Positions 8,940 to 17,278 of a stretch of DNA of 51,136 nucleotides are shown in pieces; positions within the stretch are counted from its first letter, which is position 1, and every line of letters begins with the position of its first letter. The stretch lies in assembly GCA_023434145.1 (NCBI GenBank), contig JAEYTI010000160.1, positions 1-51,136 of the forward strand, written 5' to 3'. A program made the position numbers and the translations under genes. This stretch comes from Chloroflexota bacterium (GTDB taxonomy: Bacteria > Chloroflexota > Anaerolineae > Anaerolineales > Anaerolineaceae). The notes below the pieces were generated by a model. That model was not told the origin of the DNA. It worked only from the letters and a program-made list of their open reading frames with translations, and did no database searches.

Positions 8940-8982
8940 TTCCCGATATACTTGTCGACGCAGGCGACAAGTATATCGGGAA
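8940..8982. repeat. Intergenic palindrome, 18-bp arms, 7-base loop
   Basis: Arms TTCCCGATATACTTGTCG and its exact complement are separated by 7 bases. It begins 8 bases past the methyltransferase stop (minus strand) and ends before the GNAT Shine-Dalgarno. There is no T-run on either side, so it is not a classic intrinsic terminator. Confidence 0.9.
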
Positions 8983-8990
8983 AAGCGATT

Positions 8991-9656
8991 TTATGGCTTC
9001 TTCGCGATGATAAACAATAACCGGCTTCCCGGCTGCTCCACAAAGCGCAGCCCGGCAGTGAACCCCGCTTTGGTGTACTCTTCCACCAGCCCGGCGATCT
9101 CGTTATCCTCCGGCGGAAGCTGGCCGGTGGCGCGGAACAGCCACGCGGCGAAGCGGTCCGCCGGGCGCTTGCCGGTGATCCACGCGCCCAGCAGCACCAC
9201 CAACCGCCCGCCTGGCACCAGCACGCGGTGGATATCACTGAGTGTATCCGGGTCCACAATGTATAGGGTGGGGAAGGTGGCGACGACGCTGTTGAACGCG
9301 CTTTCTGCGTAGGGAAGGCTTTGCGCCAAACCACGCGACAGCCTTGGCGGGTATTTCTTTCTTAGCAAGCGGCGTTTGGTTTGGCGAGCCATCTGCATGC
9401 TCTCATCCAACCCAAATGCCCGAATGCCGGTTTCGCCCATCTGTGTTTGCAGGTGACCTGGGCCGAAGCCCAGCTCCAGCACGCGCGGACCATGCAGCAG
9501 GCCGGCTGCAGTGCTCACCCAGCGCTTCCAGCGGCCCACAGATACGATATCGGCCACCAGGTCGTACGTCCACGCCATAGGGTGATACAGCAGGAAGAAA
9601 AACAGGCGCATAAAGCGAGTGTAGAGTTTGTAAAGAAGGCTCTTTTGTCGAATCAT
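8991..9656 (-). CDS. Class I SAM-dependent methyltransferase
   Basis: A 221-residue protein with motif I VLELGFGPGHLQ at about residues 58-69, an acidic residue at the end of the next strand (AFGLDES), then VVATFPTLYIVDPDTL and GGRLVVLLGA as in the Methyltransf_11 fold. The N-terminal 30 residues are hydrophobic and may bind a membrane. Substrate unknown; lipid or quinone methylation is possible. An AAGGGCT precedes the ATG. It is divergent from rpmF. Confidence 0.8.
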   Translation of the reverse strand: MIRQKSLLYKLYTRFMRLFFFLLYHPMAWTYDLVADIVSVGRWKRWVSTAAGLLHGPRVLELGFGPGHLQTQMGETGIRAFGLDESMQMARQTKRRLLRKKYPPRLSRGLAQSLPYAESAFNSVVATFPTLYIVDPDTLSDIHRVLVPGGRLVVLLGAWITGKRPADRFAAWLFRATGQLPPEDNEIAGLVEEYTKAGFTAGLRFVEQPGSRLLFIIAKKP

Positions 9657-9661
9657 AGCCC

Positions 9662-9690
9662 TTGACGTTTACCTCATCAGAAAGTACAAT
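9662..9690 (+). promoter_or_regulatory. Sigma-70 promoter for rpmF
   Basis: TTGACG (9662-9667) and TACAAT (9685-9690) are separated by 17 bases, a strong housekeeping promoter. Transcription would start near 9697, giving a leader of about 185 bases before rpmF. The leader contains two small adjacent hairpins (9740-9754 and 9755-9767). Confidence 0.8.
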
Positions 9691-9880
9691 TGACCGGCTT
9701 CATTATTGGAAGTCATCGTTTGTTTGTCCGCTTCGTTGTCCGTGCCTTGCACGGCGTGCTCTGCACGAACCGTCCCTTGCGAGGCAGAGATAACGAAAGA
9801 AAGCAATACTGTTGCGTGTTGGTTGTGCCGGACTCACAGCCGCCGCATATCCAACACTAGAAATTGATCAGGAGAATGGC

Positions 9881-10078
9881 ATGACCCCTCATCCAAAACG
9901 CAAACATTCGAGCGGCCGCCGTGACCGCCGCCGTGCGCACGATGCGCTGACTACGATGAACCTGGTTGCTTGCTCCAACTGCGGCGAGACGCGTCCTTCG
10001 CACACCGTTTGCCCCAGCTGTGGCCACTATCAGGGTCGCGAAGTCGTGGCGATTGAAAAAGAACAGAAGAGCAAATAA
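9881..10078 (+). CDS. rpmF: 50S ribosomal protein L32
   Basis: A 65-residue basic protein: MTPHPKRKHSSGRRDRRRAH at the N-terminus, then a zinc ribbon with CSNC...CPSCG. This is the zinc-binding form of bL32, a structural protein of the large ribosomal subunit. The ATG at 9881 follows CAGGAGAA. It is alone on the plus strand with its own promoter, unlike the usual DUF177-rpmF pairing. It is followed by the 10085 palindrome and then a true intrinsic terminator. Confidence 0.95.
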   Translation: MTPHPKRKHSSGRRDRRRAHDALTTMNLVACSNCGETRPSHTVCPSCGHYQGREVVAIEKEQKSK

Positions 10079-10084
10079 CTGACT

Positions 10085-10137
10085 TATTGATGTGAGTAGC
10101 ATGTGTGGTTCAACCACACATGCTACTCACATCAATA
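10085..10137. repeat. Perfect 53-base palindrome after rpmF, 26-bp arms
   Basis: Two 26-base arms beginning TATTGATGTGAGTAG pair without mismatch around a single central C (10111). It begins 6 bases after the rpmF stop and is separate from the intrinsic terminator at 10150-10186. No T-run follows. Confidence 0.95.
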
Positions 10138-10149
10138 TAAAGACGAAAG

Positions 10150-10186
10150 TGGGGCTTCACAAAGACGATTTGGGAAGCCCCATTTT
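10150..10186 (+). terminator. Intrinsic terminator for rpmF
   Basis: TGGGGCTTC and GAAGCCCCA form a 9-bp GC-rich stem followed by TTTTAT. It lies between the convergent rpmF and the small membrane protein gene and may also act weakly on the minus strand. Confidence 0.85.
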
Positions 10187-10191
10187 ATGTT

Positions 10192-10401
10192 TTACAGCAC
10201 CCGCGCTAGCAGCAGCCCGATCACTGCCACGATGACGCCCAGGTGCAGGAAGAGGTTGCTTTCTACCAGCCAGCCGCGCGCGGCTGCCTGGAGCACCAGG
10301 TTGAACAATACGAACAGCACGCCGAGTAATGGCAGCAGACCCTTGCGGTGAGCGAAGAAGTCAGAAGCGCGGTCAACCAGGGTCGAGAGCCATTGGATCA
10401 T
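10192..10401 (-). CDS. Small two-helix membrane protein
   Basis: A 69-residue protein with two predicted membrane segments (LLPLLGVLFVLFNLVLQAA and LFLHLGVIVAVIGLLLARVL) after an amphipathic N-terminus. Its ATG overlaps the hflX TGA in an ATGA junction, so it is translationally coupled to hflX. No family is recognised. Coupling suggests a role near HflX or simply shared expression. Confidence 0.75.
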   Translation of the reverse strand: MIQWLSTLVDRASDFFAHRKGLLPLLGVLFVLFNLVLQAAARGWLVESNLFLHLGVIVAVIGLLLARVL

Positions 10402-11765
10402 AGTTCTTCATCCTCCTCCGTGGGTAGTGGGGCTTCGCCGTTCATTTGGTAGGATTGGAAGCGTGCCAGCAAGCGTACGGGCAGATTCCCTTCGATAAAT
10501 ACGCCGCCGCGACCGTGCTCCTCGCGCTCCACCTGCCCCTGGTCGTGGAACAGGGAGATCAGGCCACCCTGGTCGAACGGCAGGCGCACGGCAACGGGTA
10601 CATACGTCTCGTACAGCTCATTTTCGATCGCTTGCAGCATCTCGCCGATGCCCTGCCCGGCGAGCGCTGATATGGCAACGACGGTTCCAGGATAATCGTG
10701 CGCGATGGCTTCGATGATACGCTCTTCATCATCGTCTAACCGATCGACTTTGTTGAGCACGAGAATAACCGGGATGTGCGCGGCTTCAATTTCGCCCAGG
10801 GTCATCTCTACGGCTTTGATTTGCTCGCGGGCGTTGGGGTGCGATGCATCCACGATGTGCAGCAGCAGATCCGCCTCGGCGATCTCTTCCAGCGTCGCGC
10901 GGAACGCCGCGACGAGCTGCGTGGGCAGCTTTTGGATGAAGCCCACCGTGTCGGTGACCAGCGCCCAGTGACCGCCCGGCAGCTCAACCCGACGCGTAGT
11001 AGGGTCGAGCGTGGCGAAAAGCTGATTGGCAACGAACACATCCGACTTTGCCAGCCGGTTGATCAGCGTGGATTTGCCCGCGTTGGTATAGCCAACCAGA
11101 GCCATGATCGGGATCTGCGAGCGCATGCGCTGCTGGCGGTAGCGCATGCGGTGCGCGCGCACCTTTTCTAGCTCGGTGCGCAGGTTGGTGATGCGCTTGC
11201 GGATTTCGCGGCGGTCGACTTCCAACTGGGTTTCGCCAGGGCCGCGCAAGCCCACGCCACCGGCGCTGCCGGTACGACCACCGCCGCCGCCGGTCTGGCG
11301 GGCGAGATGGGTCCAGGCGCGGGTCAGGCGGGGTAGGCGATACTCGTACTGCGCCAGTTCCACTTGCAACACGCCCTCGCGTGTCTGCGCGTGCTGGGCG
11401 AAGATGTCGAGGATCAGGGCCGTGCGGTCAACGATGCGGACATTCAGCCCCAGGCGCTCTTCCAACTCGCGCAGGTGGCGCGGAGCCAGCTCGTTATCGA
11501 ATACCACCACCTGCGCCAGCGATTCTTCTACCAGCGCTTTCACTTCTTCTACTTTGCCCGAGCCGATGAAGGTCTCGGGGTGGGGGCTGTCCAGTCTTTG
11601 CGTTGCCTCGCCGACCACTTCCAACCCGGCGGTATCCGCCAGTAGGGCCAGCTCTTCCAGCGAGTCTTCCAGAGACAGCAAGGATTGGTCCTTGCGGATA
11701 TCAACACCGACCAGGAAGGCACGTTCCTTCGGGGATCGGGTAGGTTCTGCGGTTTTCTTTGCCAT
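10398..11765 (-). CDS. hflX: Ribosome-associated GTPase HflX
   Basis: A 455-residue GTPase. The N-terminal half has the HflX domain with GSGKVEEV and the glycine-rich RQTGGGGGRTGSAGG segment, followed by a coiled coil. The G domain then shows GYTNAGKST (G1), DTVGFI (G3) and NKVD (G4). HflX splits stalled 70S ribosomes under stress and uses GTP hydrolysis. The ATG at 11765 is chosen for its AAAGGA and because the product then begins MAKKTAEPTRSPKERAFLVG. The small membrane protein gene follows with an ATGA overlap. The 66-base palindrome at 11909-11974 lies in the upstream gap. Confidence 0.95.
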   Translation of the reverse strand: MAKKTAEPTRSPKERAFLVGVDIRKDQSLLSLEDSLEELALLADTAGLEVVGEATQRLDSPHPETFIGSGKVEEVKALVEESLAQVVVFDNELAPRHLRELEERLGLNVRIVDRTALILDIFAQHAQTREGVLQVELAQYEYRLPRLTRAWTHLARQTGGGGGRTGSAGGVGLRGPGETQLEVDRREIRKRITNLRTELEKVRAHRMRYRQQRMRSQIPIMALVGYTNAGKSTLINRLAKSDVFVANQLFATLDPTTRRVELPGGHWALVTDTVGFIQKLPTQLVAAFRATLEEIAEADLLLHIVDASHPNAREQIKAVEMTLGEIEAAHIPVILVLNKVDRLDDDEERIIEAIAHDYPGTVVAISALAGQGIGEMLQAIENELYETYVPVAVRLPFDQGGLISLFHDQGQVEREEHGRGGVFIEGNLPVRLLARFQSYQMNGEAPLPTEEDEEL

Positions 11766-11908
11766 AGAATCCTTTATCAGGGGAACATAGTGGGTAAACA
11801 GGAAACAGCAAATGGGGCCGTTTGCGCCCCACAAAGAACACGATATGCTGTACGGTCTACATCCACATTGTTACACCTACCAATGGCAATTGATTATCGC
11901 TCTTATGG

Positions 11909-11974
11909 GTTTCAATGAGTTTTGATGTTACAGGGGGTGGTACCACCCCCTGTAACATCAAAACTCATTGAAAC
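11909..11974. repeat. Perfect 66-base palindrome with no loop (33-bp arms)
   Basis: The arm beginning GTTTCAATGAG is followed at once by its exact complement; the centre is TA at 11941-11942. All 33 pairs match. It lies 16 bases after the aminotransferase stop and about 145 bases before the hflX start on the minus strand. No T-run is seen. Confidence 0.96.
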
Positions 11975-11990
11975 TACAAATGAGCCTTAC

Positions 11991-13187
11991 TTATTTGGTC
12001 GAGCGAGTCCATTCTACCACGCGGCGCATCGCTTCTTCCACCCGATCGGTGGGAGTGCCGAGCGAAATGCGCAGGTAGCCTTCACCGGCAGGGCCGTAGA
12101 CGACGCCCGGGGTCGTGCTGACGCCAGTCTGCTCTAGCATGCGGGTGCAGTATTCGGTGCTGTCCGTTACGCCCTGGGGCAGGCGCGCCCATACGTAGAT
12201 GGCGGCGGGCGGAGCCTGCACGCTGAATCCGGCCTCGCGCAGCCCCGAAACGATGATGTCGCGGCGCTTCTTGTAGACGAGGTTGCGTTCTTCCAGCCAG
12301 TCTTGGTCGCTGGTAAGCGCCACGGCGCCCGCTCTGAAAATCGGTTCGAAGTGGGCCGAATCCATCTGCGATTTGTAGGTATGCAGGTAGCCAAGCACCT
12401 GCGGGTTACCAACCGCCATCCCCAACCGCCAGCCCGCCATGTTGTAGGTTTTGGAGAGCGAGTTGAACTCGATCGCCACGTCAACCGCGCCGGGCACCTG
12501 CATGATACTGGGAGCCACGTACCCGTCGAAGCAAACGTCCACGTAGGGGGCGTCGTGCGCCACGATGAGCCGGTTGCGGCGGGCGAACTCCACGGCTTCC
12601 GCCAGGAAAGAGAGCGGGGCGACCGCGCCGGTGGGATTGTTGGGATAGTCCAGCCACAAGATTTTGGCGCGGCGGGCAATATCCTCGGGAATCTGGTCAA
12701 GGCGGGGGAGGTAGCCGTTCTCTTCCAACAGCGGCACGTAGTAGATCTCTGCGCCGGCGATGATTCCACCCGCGCTGTAAACCGGGTAGCCGGGGTCGGG
12801 CACAATCGACACGTCACCGGGGTTCAGCAGCACCTGGCTGAGATTGAACAGGCCCTCTTTTGACCCAACCAGGGCCAGCACCTCTTTGCCGGGGTCCAAC
12901 TCTACGCCAAAGCGGCGACCATAATAGGTGGCGCACGCCGCGCGGAAATCGGGCGTGCCGCCCATTGGTGTATAGCCGTGTGTATCAGGGCGGCGTGAGG
13001 CGTTCACCAGCGCGTCGGTGATAAAGTCTGCGGGCGGCAGGTCAGGCGAGCCCATATCCAGGCGGATAATATCCATTCCGCGTGCTTTCAGCGCAGCAAT
13101 CCGCTGCCCGAGCTGGGCGAAAAAGTAAGGCTTGAAGGAAGCGATTCGGTCGGCAGGCTGGATGAAAGAGGTAGCATTCACAGTCAT
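11991..13187 (-). CDS. Class I/II PLP aminotransferase, LL-diaminopimelate type
   Basis: A 398-residue fold-type I aminotransferase. The PLP-binding lysine is in SLSKTYNMAGWRLG. DPGYPVY, YPNNPTG and HDAPYVDV are also present, as in DapL and related enzymes. DapL converts tetrahydrodipicolinate to LL-diaminopimelate in lysine and peptidoglycan synthesis. A broader Asp/Ala aminotransferase role is possible, so no symbol is given. The ATG overlaps the stop of the upstream histidine kinase gene (ATGA), an odd partner for a biosynthetic enzyme. The residue pattern is intact. Confidence 0.85.
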   Translation of the reverse strand: MTVNATSFIQPADRIASFKPYFFAQLGQRIAALKARGMDIIRLDMGSPDLPPADFITDALVNASRRPDTHGYTPMGGTPDFRAACATYYGRRFGVELDPGKEVLALVGSKEGLFNLSQVLLNPGDVSIVPDPGYPVYSAGGIIAGAEIYYVPLLEENGYLPRLDQIPEDIARRAKILWLDYPNNPTGAVAPLSFLAEAVEFARRNRLIVAHDAPYVDVCFDGYVAPSIMQVPGAVDVAIEFNSLSKTYNMAGWRLGMAVGNPQVLGYLHTYKSQMDSAHFEPIFRAGAVALTSDQDWLEERNLVYKKRRDIIVSGLREAGFSVQAPPAAIYVWARLPQGVTDSTEYCTRMLEQTGVSTTPGVVYGPAGEGYLRISLGTPTDRVEEAMRRVVEWTRSTK

Positions 13188-14428
13188 GTTGAGATTTCCT
13201 CAGAGGATGTATTTTTGAGCAGCGGCGAAAGCAGCCGGGCCATACGGGTATCCGGCGGCTGAGATTGCAGCGGCAGCAGCAGGTGGAACGTGGAGCCAGG
13301 CAGATTTTTCTCGTCATAGCCCGGCGATTCGACCCAGATGGCCCCGCCGTGCGCCTCGATGATGCCCTTAGCGATGTGCAGGCCAAGGCCAGGCCCCCCG
13401 CCTTTGAACTTGGTTTTGCCGCTGGAATGGAGCGAGGTGTTCCCCAGGCGGGTGAACTTCTCGAAGATGATGCCTAAGTCATCGGGGTCAATGCCAATGC
13501 CTGTATCGTGGATGATGACTTCGATAAAGCCGGGCAACTTGCGTCCTTCTACGCGGATGTTCCCCCCGTCAGGCGTGTATTTGATTGCATTCGCCAGCAC
13601 GTTACGGAACACTTGCAGCAGGCGTTCGGGGTCGCCAAAGGTCATTTCCCCCGCGCCGGGGAAATCGCAGATCTCGAACTTCTGATTGCGCTCAGTGAAG
13701 GCGGGCTCTAGTTCCGTCCTCAGCACGCCCAGGATGCGGTTGATCCACACCGGCTGGAAGTTGAGCTGGAGCAGGCTGTTGTCGATCAGTGACACGTCGA
13801 TCATGTCGTCGATAATGGTTTTCAATCGCCGCGTGCCGCCGTTGATGCCGTTGAGCAGGTCCGTTTCCAGCGGGTTGACGGTCTTCGGATCGTGCGTGTC
13901 GCGCAGCATGGCGGTGTAGCCTTCAATCAGCGTCAGCGGCGTCTTGAGCTCGTGCGCGGCAACGGCAATGAAGTCGGATTTGCTGCGATCGAGCTTTTCG
14001 AGCGTTCCCTGCACCTGCTTGAGCTGGTTGGAGATGTAGTTGACGCGTACCTGCATCTCGTAGACGGCGGCTTTTTCGAAAGCATAAGCAAAACACGGCA
14101 CCAGCACGCCGATCAGCGTAAGCGCCTGCTCTCCGTCGAGCGTTTCGCGGCAGATGTTATAAGTCTGCGTCATCATTTCACGGATGAACTGCATCAGGTC
14201 GCTGCCGCCGCTCTCCAGATTCGTCTGAGTCAGCGAGGTGGACCACAGTGAGAGCGCGGAATCAAGCCAGGCCGGGTCGCCGGTGACGATAACCTGTTCC
14301 AGCAGGTCGAAGAACCGCTCCAACTCGGCGCGTAAATCCTCGCGAACCCCGGCGCCTTTGCCAAGGTGGAGGGTCATGCGGTGCAGCCAGATGTTCCGGA
14401 TGGCGCGGAGGAGATCGATTTCGTCCAT
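13184..14428 (-). CDS. Soluble sensor histidine kinase
   Basis: A 414-residue kinase with no membrane helix. Residues 1-130 are an all-helical sensor region I do not recognise. A coiled coil leads to the HisKA box AAHELKTPLTLI (phosphorylated His159), followed by a HATPase domain with NAIKYTPDGG, DTGIGIDPDD and GGPGLGLHIAKG. It is cytoplasmic and has no adjacent response regulator, so its partner is elsewhere. It overlaps the aminotransferase gene by 4 bases, suggesting co-regulation with amino-acid metabolism. A 384-base gap lies upstream. Confidence 0.9.
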   Translation of the reverse strand: MDEIDLLRAIRNIWLHRMTLHLGKGAGVREDLRAELERFFDLLEQVIVTGDPAWLDSALSLWSTSLTQTNLESGGSDLMQFIREMMTQTYNICRETLDGEQALTLIGVLVPCFAYAFEKAAVYEMQVRVNYISNQLKQVQGTLEKLDRSKSDFIAVAAHELKTPLTLIEGYTAMLRDTHDPKTVNPLETDLLNGINGGTRRLKTIIDDMIDVSLIDNSLLQLNFQPVWINRILGVLRTELEPAFTERNQKFEICDFPGAGEMTFGDPERLLQVFRNVLANAIKYTPDGGNIRVEGRKLPGFIEVIIHDTGIGIDPDDLGIIFEKFTRLGNTSLHSSGKTKFKGGGPGLGLHIAKGIIEAHGGAIWVESPGYDEKNLPGSTFHLLLPLQSQPPDTRMARLLSPLLKNTSSEEIST

Positions 14429-14812
14429 ACCCTTACAAGTTTAAACGAGTTTTGACTTTTTGTAAATTAATTCTTCGTAAGCCAGGCTTGCAGTGTGCTA
14501 CCAAGTGTGGTTATTGCCAGGCGGCTGATGAAGATTAAAAAATGGATCATGCAATCTTGACCTGCGTTCTCCGCAGCGCCTCATCCCCCCGCCCCTTCTC
14601 CTGGCCTCTCCCTTGTCGAATATTACAAGCGGTTCTACGAATCGAGTGCCAGGAGAAGGGGAGCCAGAGGTTTGCTACCCGTTCCTGGCTCCCCTTCTCC
14701 TGGAACGCGTAGAAGATTCAAATCTAGTCAGAACCAACTTGGTTTAGCGTCCAGGAGAAGGGGCGGGGGGGATGAGGCGCTGCGGAGAACGCAGGTCAAG
14801 ATTGTGCCCCAG
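14429..14812. other. Gene-free gap of 384 bases with a composite inverted repeat
   Basis: The gap between the kinase start and the M28 peptidase stop holds the nested repeat at 14552-14804. The first 120 bases are AT-rich and probably hold the promoter for the kinase-aminotransferase pair. I see no credible small gene. Confidence 0.7.
14552..14804. repeat. Composite nested inverted repeat of about 253 bases
   Basis: The outer arms (14552-14604 and 14751-14804) pair over 53 bp with only one extra G on the right. Inside, a second hairpin has 19-bp perfect arms (14649-14667 and 14685-14703). The motif CCAGGAGAAGGGG or its complement appears four times in alternating orientation. The CCTCATCCCCC...CCCCTTCTCC composition resembles a repeat I recall from Chloroflexus/Roseiflexus-type genomes. 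No transposase is present. It may be a non-autonomous mobile element or repeated palindromic unit. Confidence 0.85.
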
Positions 14813-15775
14813 TTACTTCCCCGTCAGCCATGCCAACAACGTATCTCCCACTGCGTCCAAGCTCTCCGCCGACACCTTATCTGGTGTATCTTCCACCGTA
14901 TGCCAGTACGGATAGTCAAAGTCGATAATATCGATGGCGCGGATGCCCTTCTCTAAAAACGGCGTGTGGTCGTCGAGGATGGTGTGGCGCTGGGTGGGGA
15001 TGAACCGGTCGCCGTAGCCCAGATCCGCGGCAATCTCCCAGATTTCCTGCATCAGTTCCTGGTCTGAGCTGCGTTCATAGTAAATATCCTGGCTGGCGTC
15101 GCCGATCATATCCACGATCACGACCGAGTCGGGTGTGCCTTGCAGTGATTCGGCAAACGCGCGCGAGCCTAGGATCCAGTTCCAGCCGGGGATGCGGCCC
15201 TGGTCTTCGGCGTCGAAAAACACCAGCCACACCTGTTTATCCAGGTCAGCGGGCAGCACGCGGGCCAGCTCCATCAGCACCGCCACGCCCGACGCGCCGT
15301 CGTTGGCCCCGGGCACGGGTTTGTCGTGGTTGGCCGGGTCGGGGTCATTGTCGGCGAAGAAGCGCGAGTCATAGTGCGCGCCGAGGATGAGCCACGGTGT
15401 GCCGGTGCCCCGCTTGGAAATCACGTTACGGATGGGTTGCTGAGCGTAGGTGGTTTCTTGCAGTTCCACTTGCCAGCCGGCTTCGGTCAGCCCTTCCTGC
15501 ATCCATTCAACGATCTGCTGGTGCGCCTCGCTGCCTGGCGTGCGCGGTCCCAGCGAATCCTGGTACAGCACGTCCTGGTAGGCGCGCTCGCCGTCAAACT
15601 CCCGGGGGGCTTCGGTCGGCGTGGGCGGAACGGTAGTATTCGTAGGTGCGAGTGTCGCTGTGGGCGCGGTGGTCGGCTGTGGGGCAGTGGTCTGCTGCGG
15701 GGATGCCGATCCGGCACATCCGGCCAGCAGCACGAAAATCAACAGCAGCGGAAGGATGCGGGTGCTGATTTTCAC
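14813..15775 (-). CDS. M28-family zinc peptidase / glutaminyl-cyclase-like lipoprotein
   Basis: A 320-residue secreted lipoprotein: signal ILPLLLIFVLLAGC, Thr/Pro linker to about residue 58, then an M28 catalytic domain with metal ligands in GAHYDSRF, PGANDGASG and FFDAEDQG. The sequence also fits glutaminyl cyclases, which share the fold, so aminopeptidase versus cyclase activity cannot be decided. It overlaps trmFO by 4 bases (ATGA), an unusual coupling of a tRNA enzyme with an exported peptidase. Confidence 0.85.
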   Translation of the reverse strand: MKISTRILPLLLIFVLLAGCAGSASPQQTTAPQPTTAPTATLAPTNTTVPPTPTEAPREFDGERAYQDVLYQDSLGPRTPGSEAHQQIVEWMQEGLTEAGWQVELQETTYAQQPIRNVISKRGTGTPWLILGAHYDSRFFADNDPDPANHDKPVPGANDGASGVAVLMELARVLPADLDKQVWLVFFDAEDQGRIPGWNWILGSRAFAESLQGTPDSVVIVDMIGDASQDIYYERSSDQELMQEIWEIAADLGYGDRFIPTQRHTILDDHTPFLEKGIRAIDIIDFDYPYWHTVEDTPDKVSAESLDAVGDTLLAWLTGK

Positions 15776-17157
15776 CTCGGGTTCTCCTCGGCCAGCGGAT
15801 TTTTGCGCAGCATCACATCGTTTTCCGCCGACCAGCGGTCCAGGTCGCTCATGGCGCGGTGGACGTACTGCTTAAAGCGCTCGCGCTTGCTCTTGCTGGG
15901 CTCTTTCAGTGGCGGCATGATGCCAAAGTTAGCCTTCATCGGCTGGAAATCCTTGAGATCGGCGTGGGTGATGTAGTGGAGAAGCGCGCCGAGCATGGAA
16001 GTATCGGGTAGGGTCAGCACGGGCTCGTCCTTGAGCACCCGCGCGGCGTTGATCCCGGCCAGCAGCCCGGTGGCGATGTTCCCCATGTAACCCTCTACGC
16101 CGGTGATCTGCCCGGCAAACAGCAGGTCGGGGCGGGCGCGGGTTTGCAGGGTAGGCTCCAGCACCAGCGGCGAGGCGATGAAGGTGTTACGGTGCATCTG
16201 CCCGTAGCGGACGAACTCCGCTTGCTCTAAGCCGGGGATCATGCGCAGCACGCGCTGCTGTTCGGTGTAGAGCAGGTTGGTCTGGAAGCCGACCAGGTTG
16301 TAGAGCGTCCCGGCCAGGTTATCCTGCCGGAGCTGCACCACGGCACGCGGTCCGCGCCCCGTGCGTGGATCGCGCAGGCCCACCGGGCGCATGGGGCCGT
16401 ACGACAGCGATTCCGGACCGCGTGCCGCCAGCACTTCAATTGGCAGGCAGCCCTCGAAGAAGTCCTTTGCCCCGGCGGTCACGCCCTGCTCGATCTCCTG
16501 CTCGAACGAGCGCAGTGGAATGCGCTCGGCGGTACTCAGTGCCTCAATGAAGCGATCGTATTCTTCCTGGTTCATCGGACAGTTGATGTAATCGCCCTCG
16601 TCAGGATGATCGAAGTCGTAGCGCGAGGCGCGGAAGGCAATCTCCATATTAATGCTGTCCTCGCGCACGATGGGGGCTATGGCGTCGAAGAAGAATAGAT
16701 GCTCCTGCCCGGTCAGCGTTTGGATATCGCGGGTGAGGTCGGGCGAGGTGAGCGGCCCCGATGCAACCACAGTTGGATCGTTGGGGATGGCTTTCACTTC
16801 CTCGCGGATGAGGGTGATATTGGGGTGCGCGGTGATGACCTCTGTCACGCGGCGGGCGAAGGCTTCGCGATCCACGGCCAACGCGCCGCCTGCGGGCAGC
16901 GCGGTCTGTTCGGCACAGGCCAGCAGAACCGAGCCAAAGCGGCGCAGTTCCTCTTTGAGCAGCCCGCCCGCGCGGTCGATCTGGTTTGCGCCGAGCGAAT
17001 TCGAGCACACCAGCTCGGCCAGGTCGCCGGAAACGTGCGCCCCGGTCTCGCGCTGAGGGCGCATCTCGTACAGCTTCACGCGGATGCCGCGCTCAGCGGC
17101 CTGCCAGGCAGCCTCGCTCCCCGCCAGCCCGCCGCCGATCACAATCAATTCGGTCAT
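15772..17157 (-). CDS. trmFO: Folate-dependent tRNA (uracil-5-)-methyltransferase TrmFO
   Basis: A 461-residue FAD enzyme starting MTELIVIGGGLAGSEAAW, with the dinucleotide-binding GxGxxG motif at once. SNSLGANQIDRAGGLLKEE and the conserved CPMNQEEYDRF and TGVEGYMGN segments are typical of TrmFO (formerly Gid). It makes 5-methyluridine at position 54 of tRNA using methylene-tetrahydrofolate and FADH2. GGAAGGG precedes the ATG. It is divergent from rpoN across 187 bases, with a TACAAT box at 17194-17199 on the minus strand. Confidence 0.96.
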   Translation of the reverse strand: MTELIVIGGGLAGSEAAWQAAERGIRVKLYEMRPQRETGAHVSGDLAELVCSNSLGANQIDRAGGLLKEELRRFGSVLLACAEQTALPAGGALAVDREAFARRVTEVITAHPNITLIREEVKAIPNDPTVVASGPLTSPDLTRDIQTLTGQEHLFFFDAIAPIVREDSINMEIAFRASRYDFDHPDEGDYINCPMNQEEYDRFIEALSTAERIPLRSFEQEIEQGVTAGAKDFFEGCLPIEVLAARGPESLSYGPMRPVGLRDPRTGRGPRAVVQLRQDNLAGTLYNLVGFQTNLLYTEQQRVLRMIPGLEQAEFVRYGQMHRNTFIASPLVLEPTLQTRARPDLLFAGQITGVEGYMGNIATGLLAGINAARVLKDEPVLTLPDTSMLGALLHYITHADLKDFQPMKANFGIMPPLKEPSKSKRERFKQYVHRAMSDLDRWSAENDVMLRKNPLAEENPR

Positions 17158-17218
17158 AACCCTTCCTTCGATAAGCGTACTCTACTAGGGGCGATTGTAC
17201 CATTACGGAAGAAGGAAC

Positions 17219-17245
17219 CACAGAGAACGCAGAGATCACAGAGGG
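17219..17245. repeat. Three 9-base tandem units CACAGAG
   Basis: CACAGAGAA, CGCAGAGAT and CACAGAGGG follow each other without a gap in the trmFO/rpoN divergent region. Similar CACAGAG minisatellites occur widely in bacterial intergenic DNA. No function is evident. Confidence 0.6.
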
Positions 17246-17278
17246 AAGAAAGGGAGGGGAAATTATGGGACATTAATT

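Noticed and set aside
8940..8982. Palindrome as a plain intrinsic terminator for the methyltransferase gene
   Set aside because: No T-run on either strand; kept as a repeat rather than a terminator.
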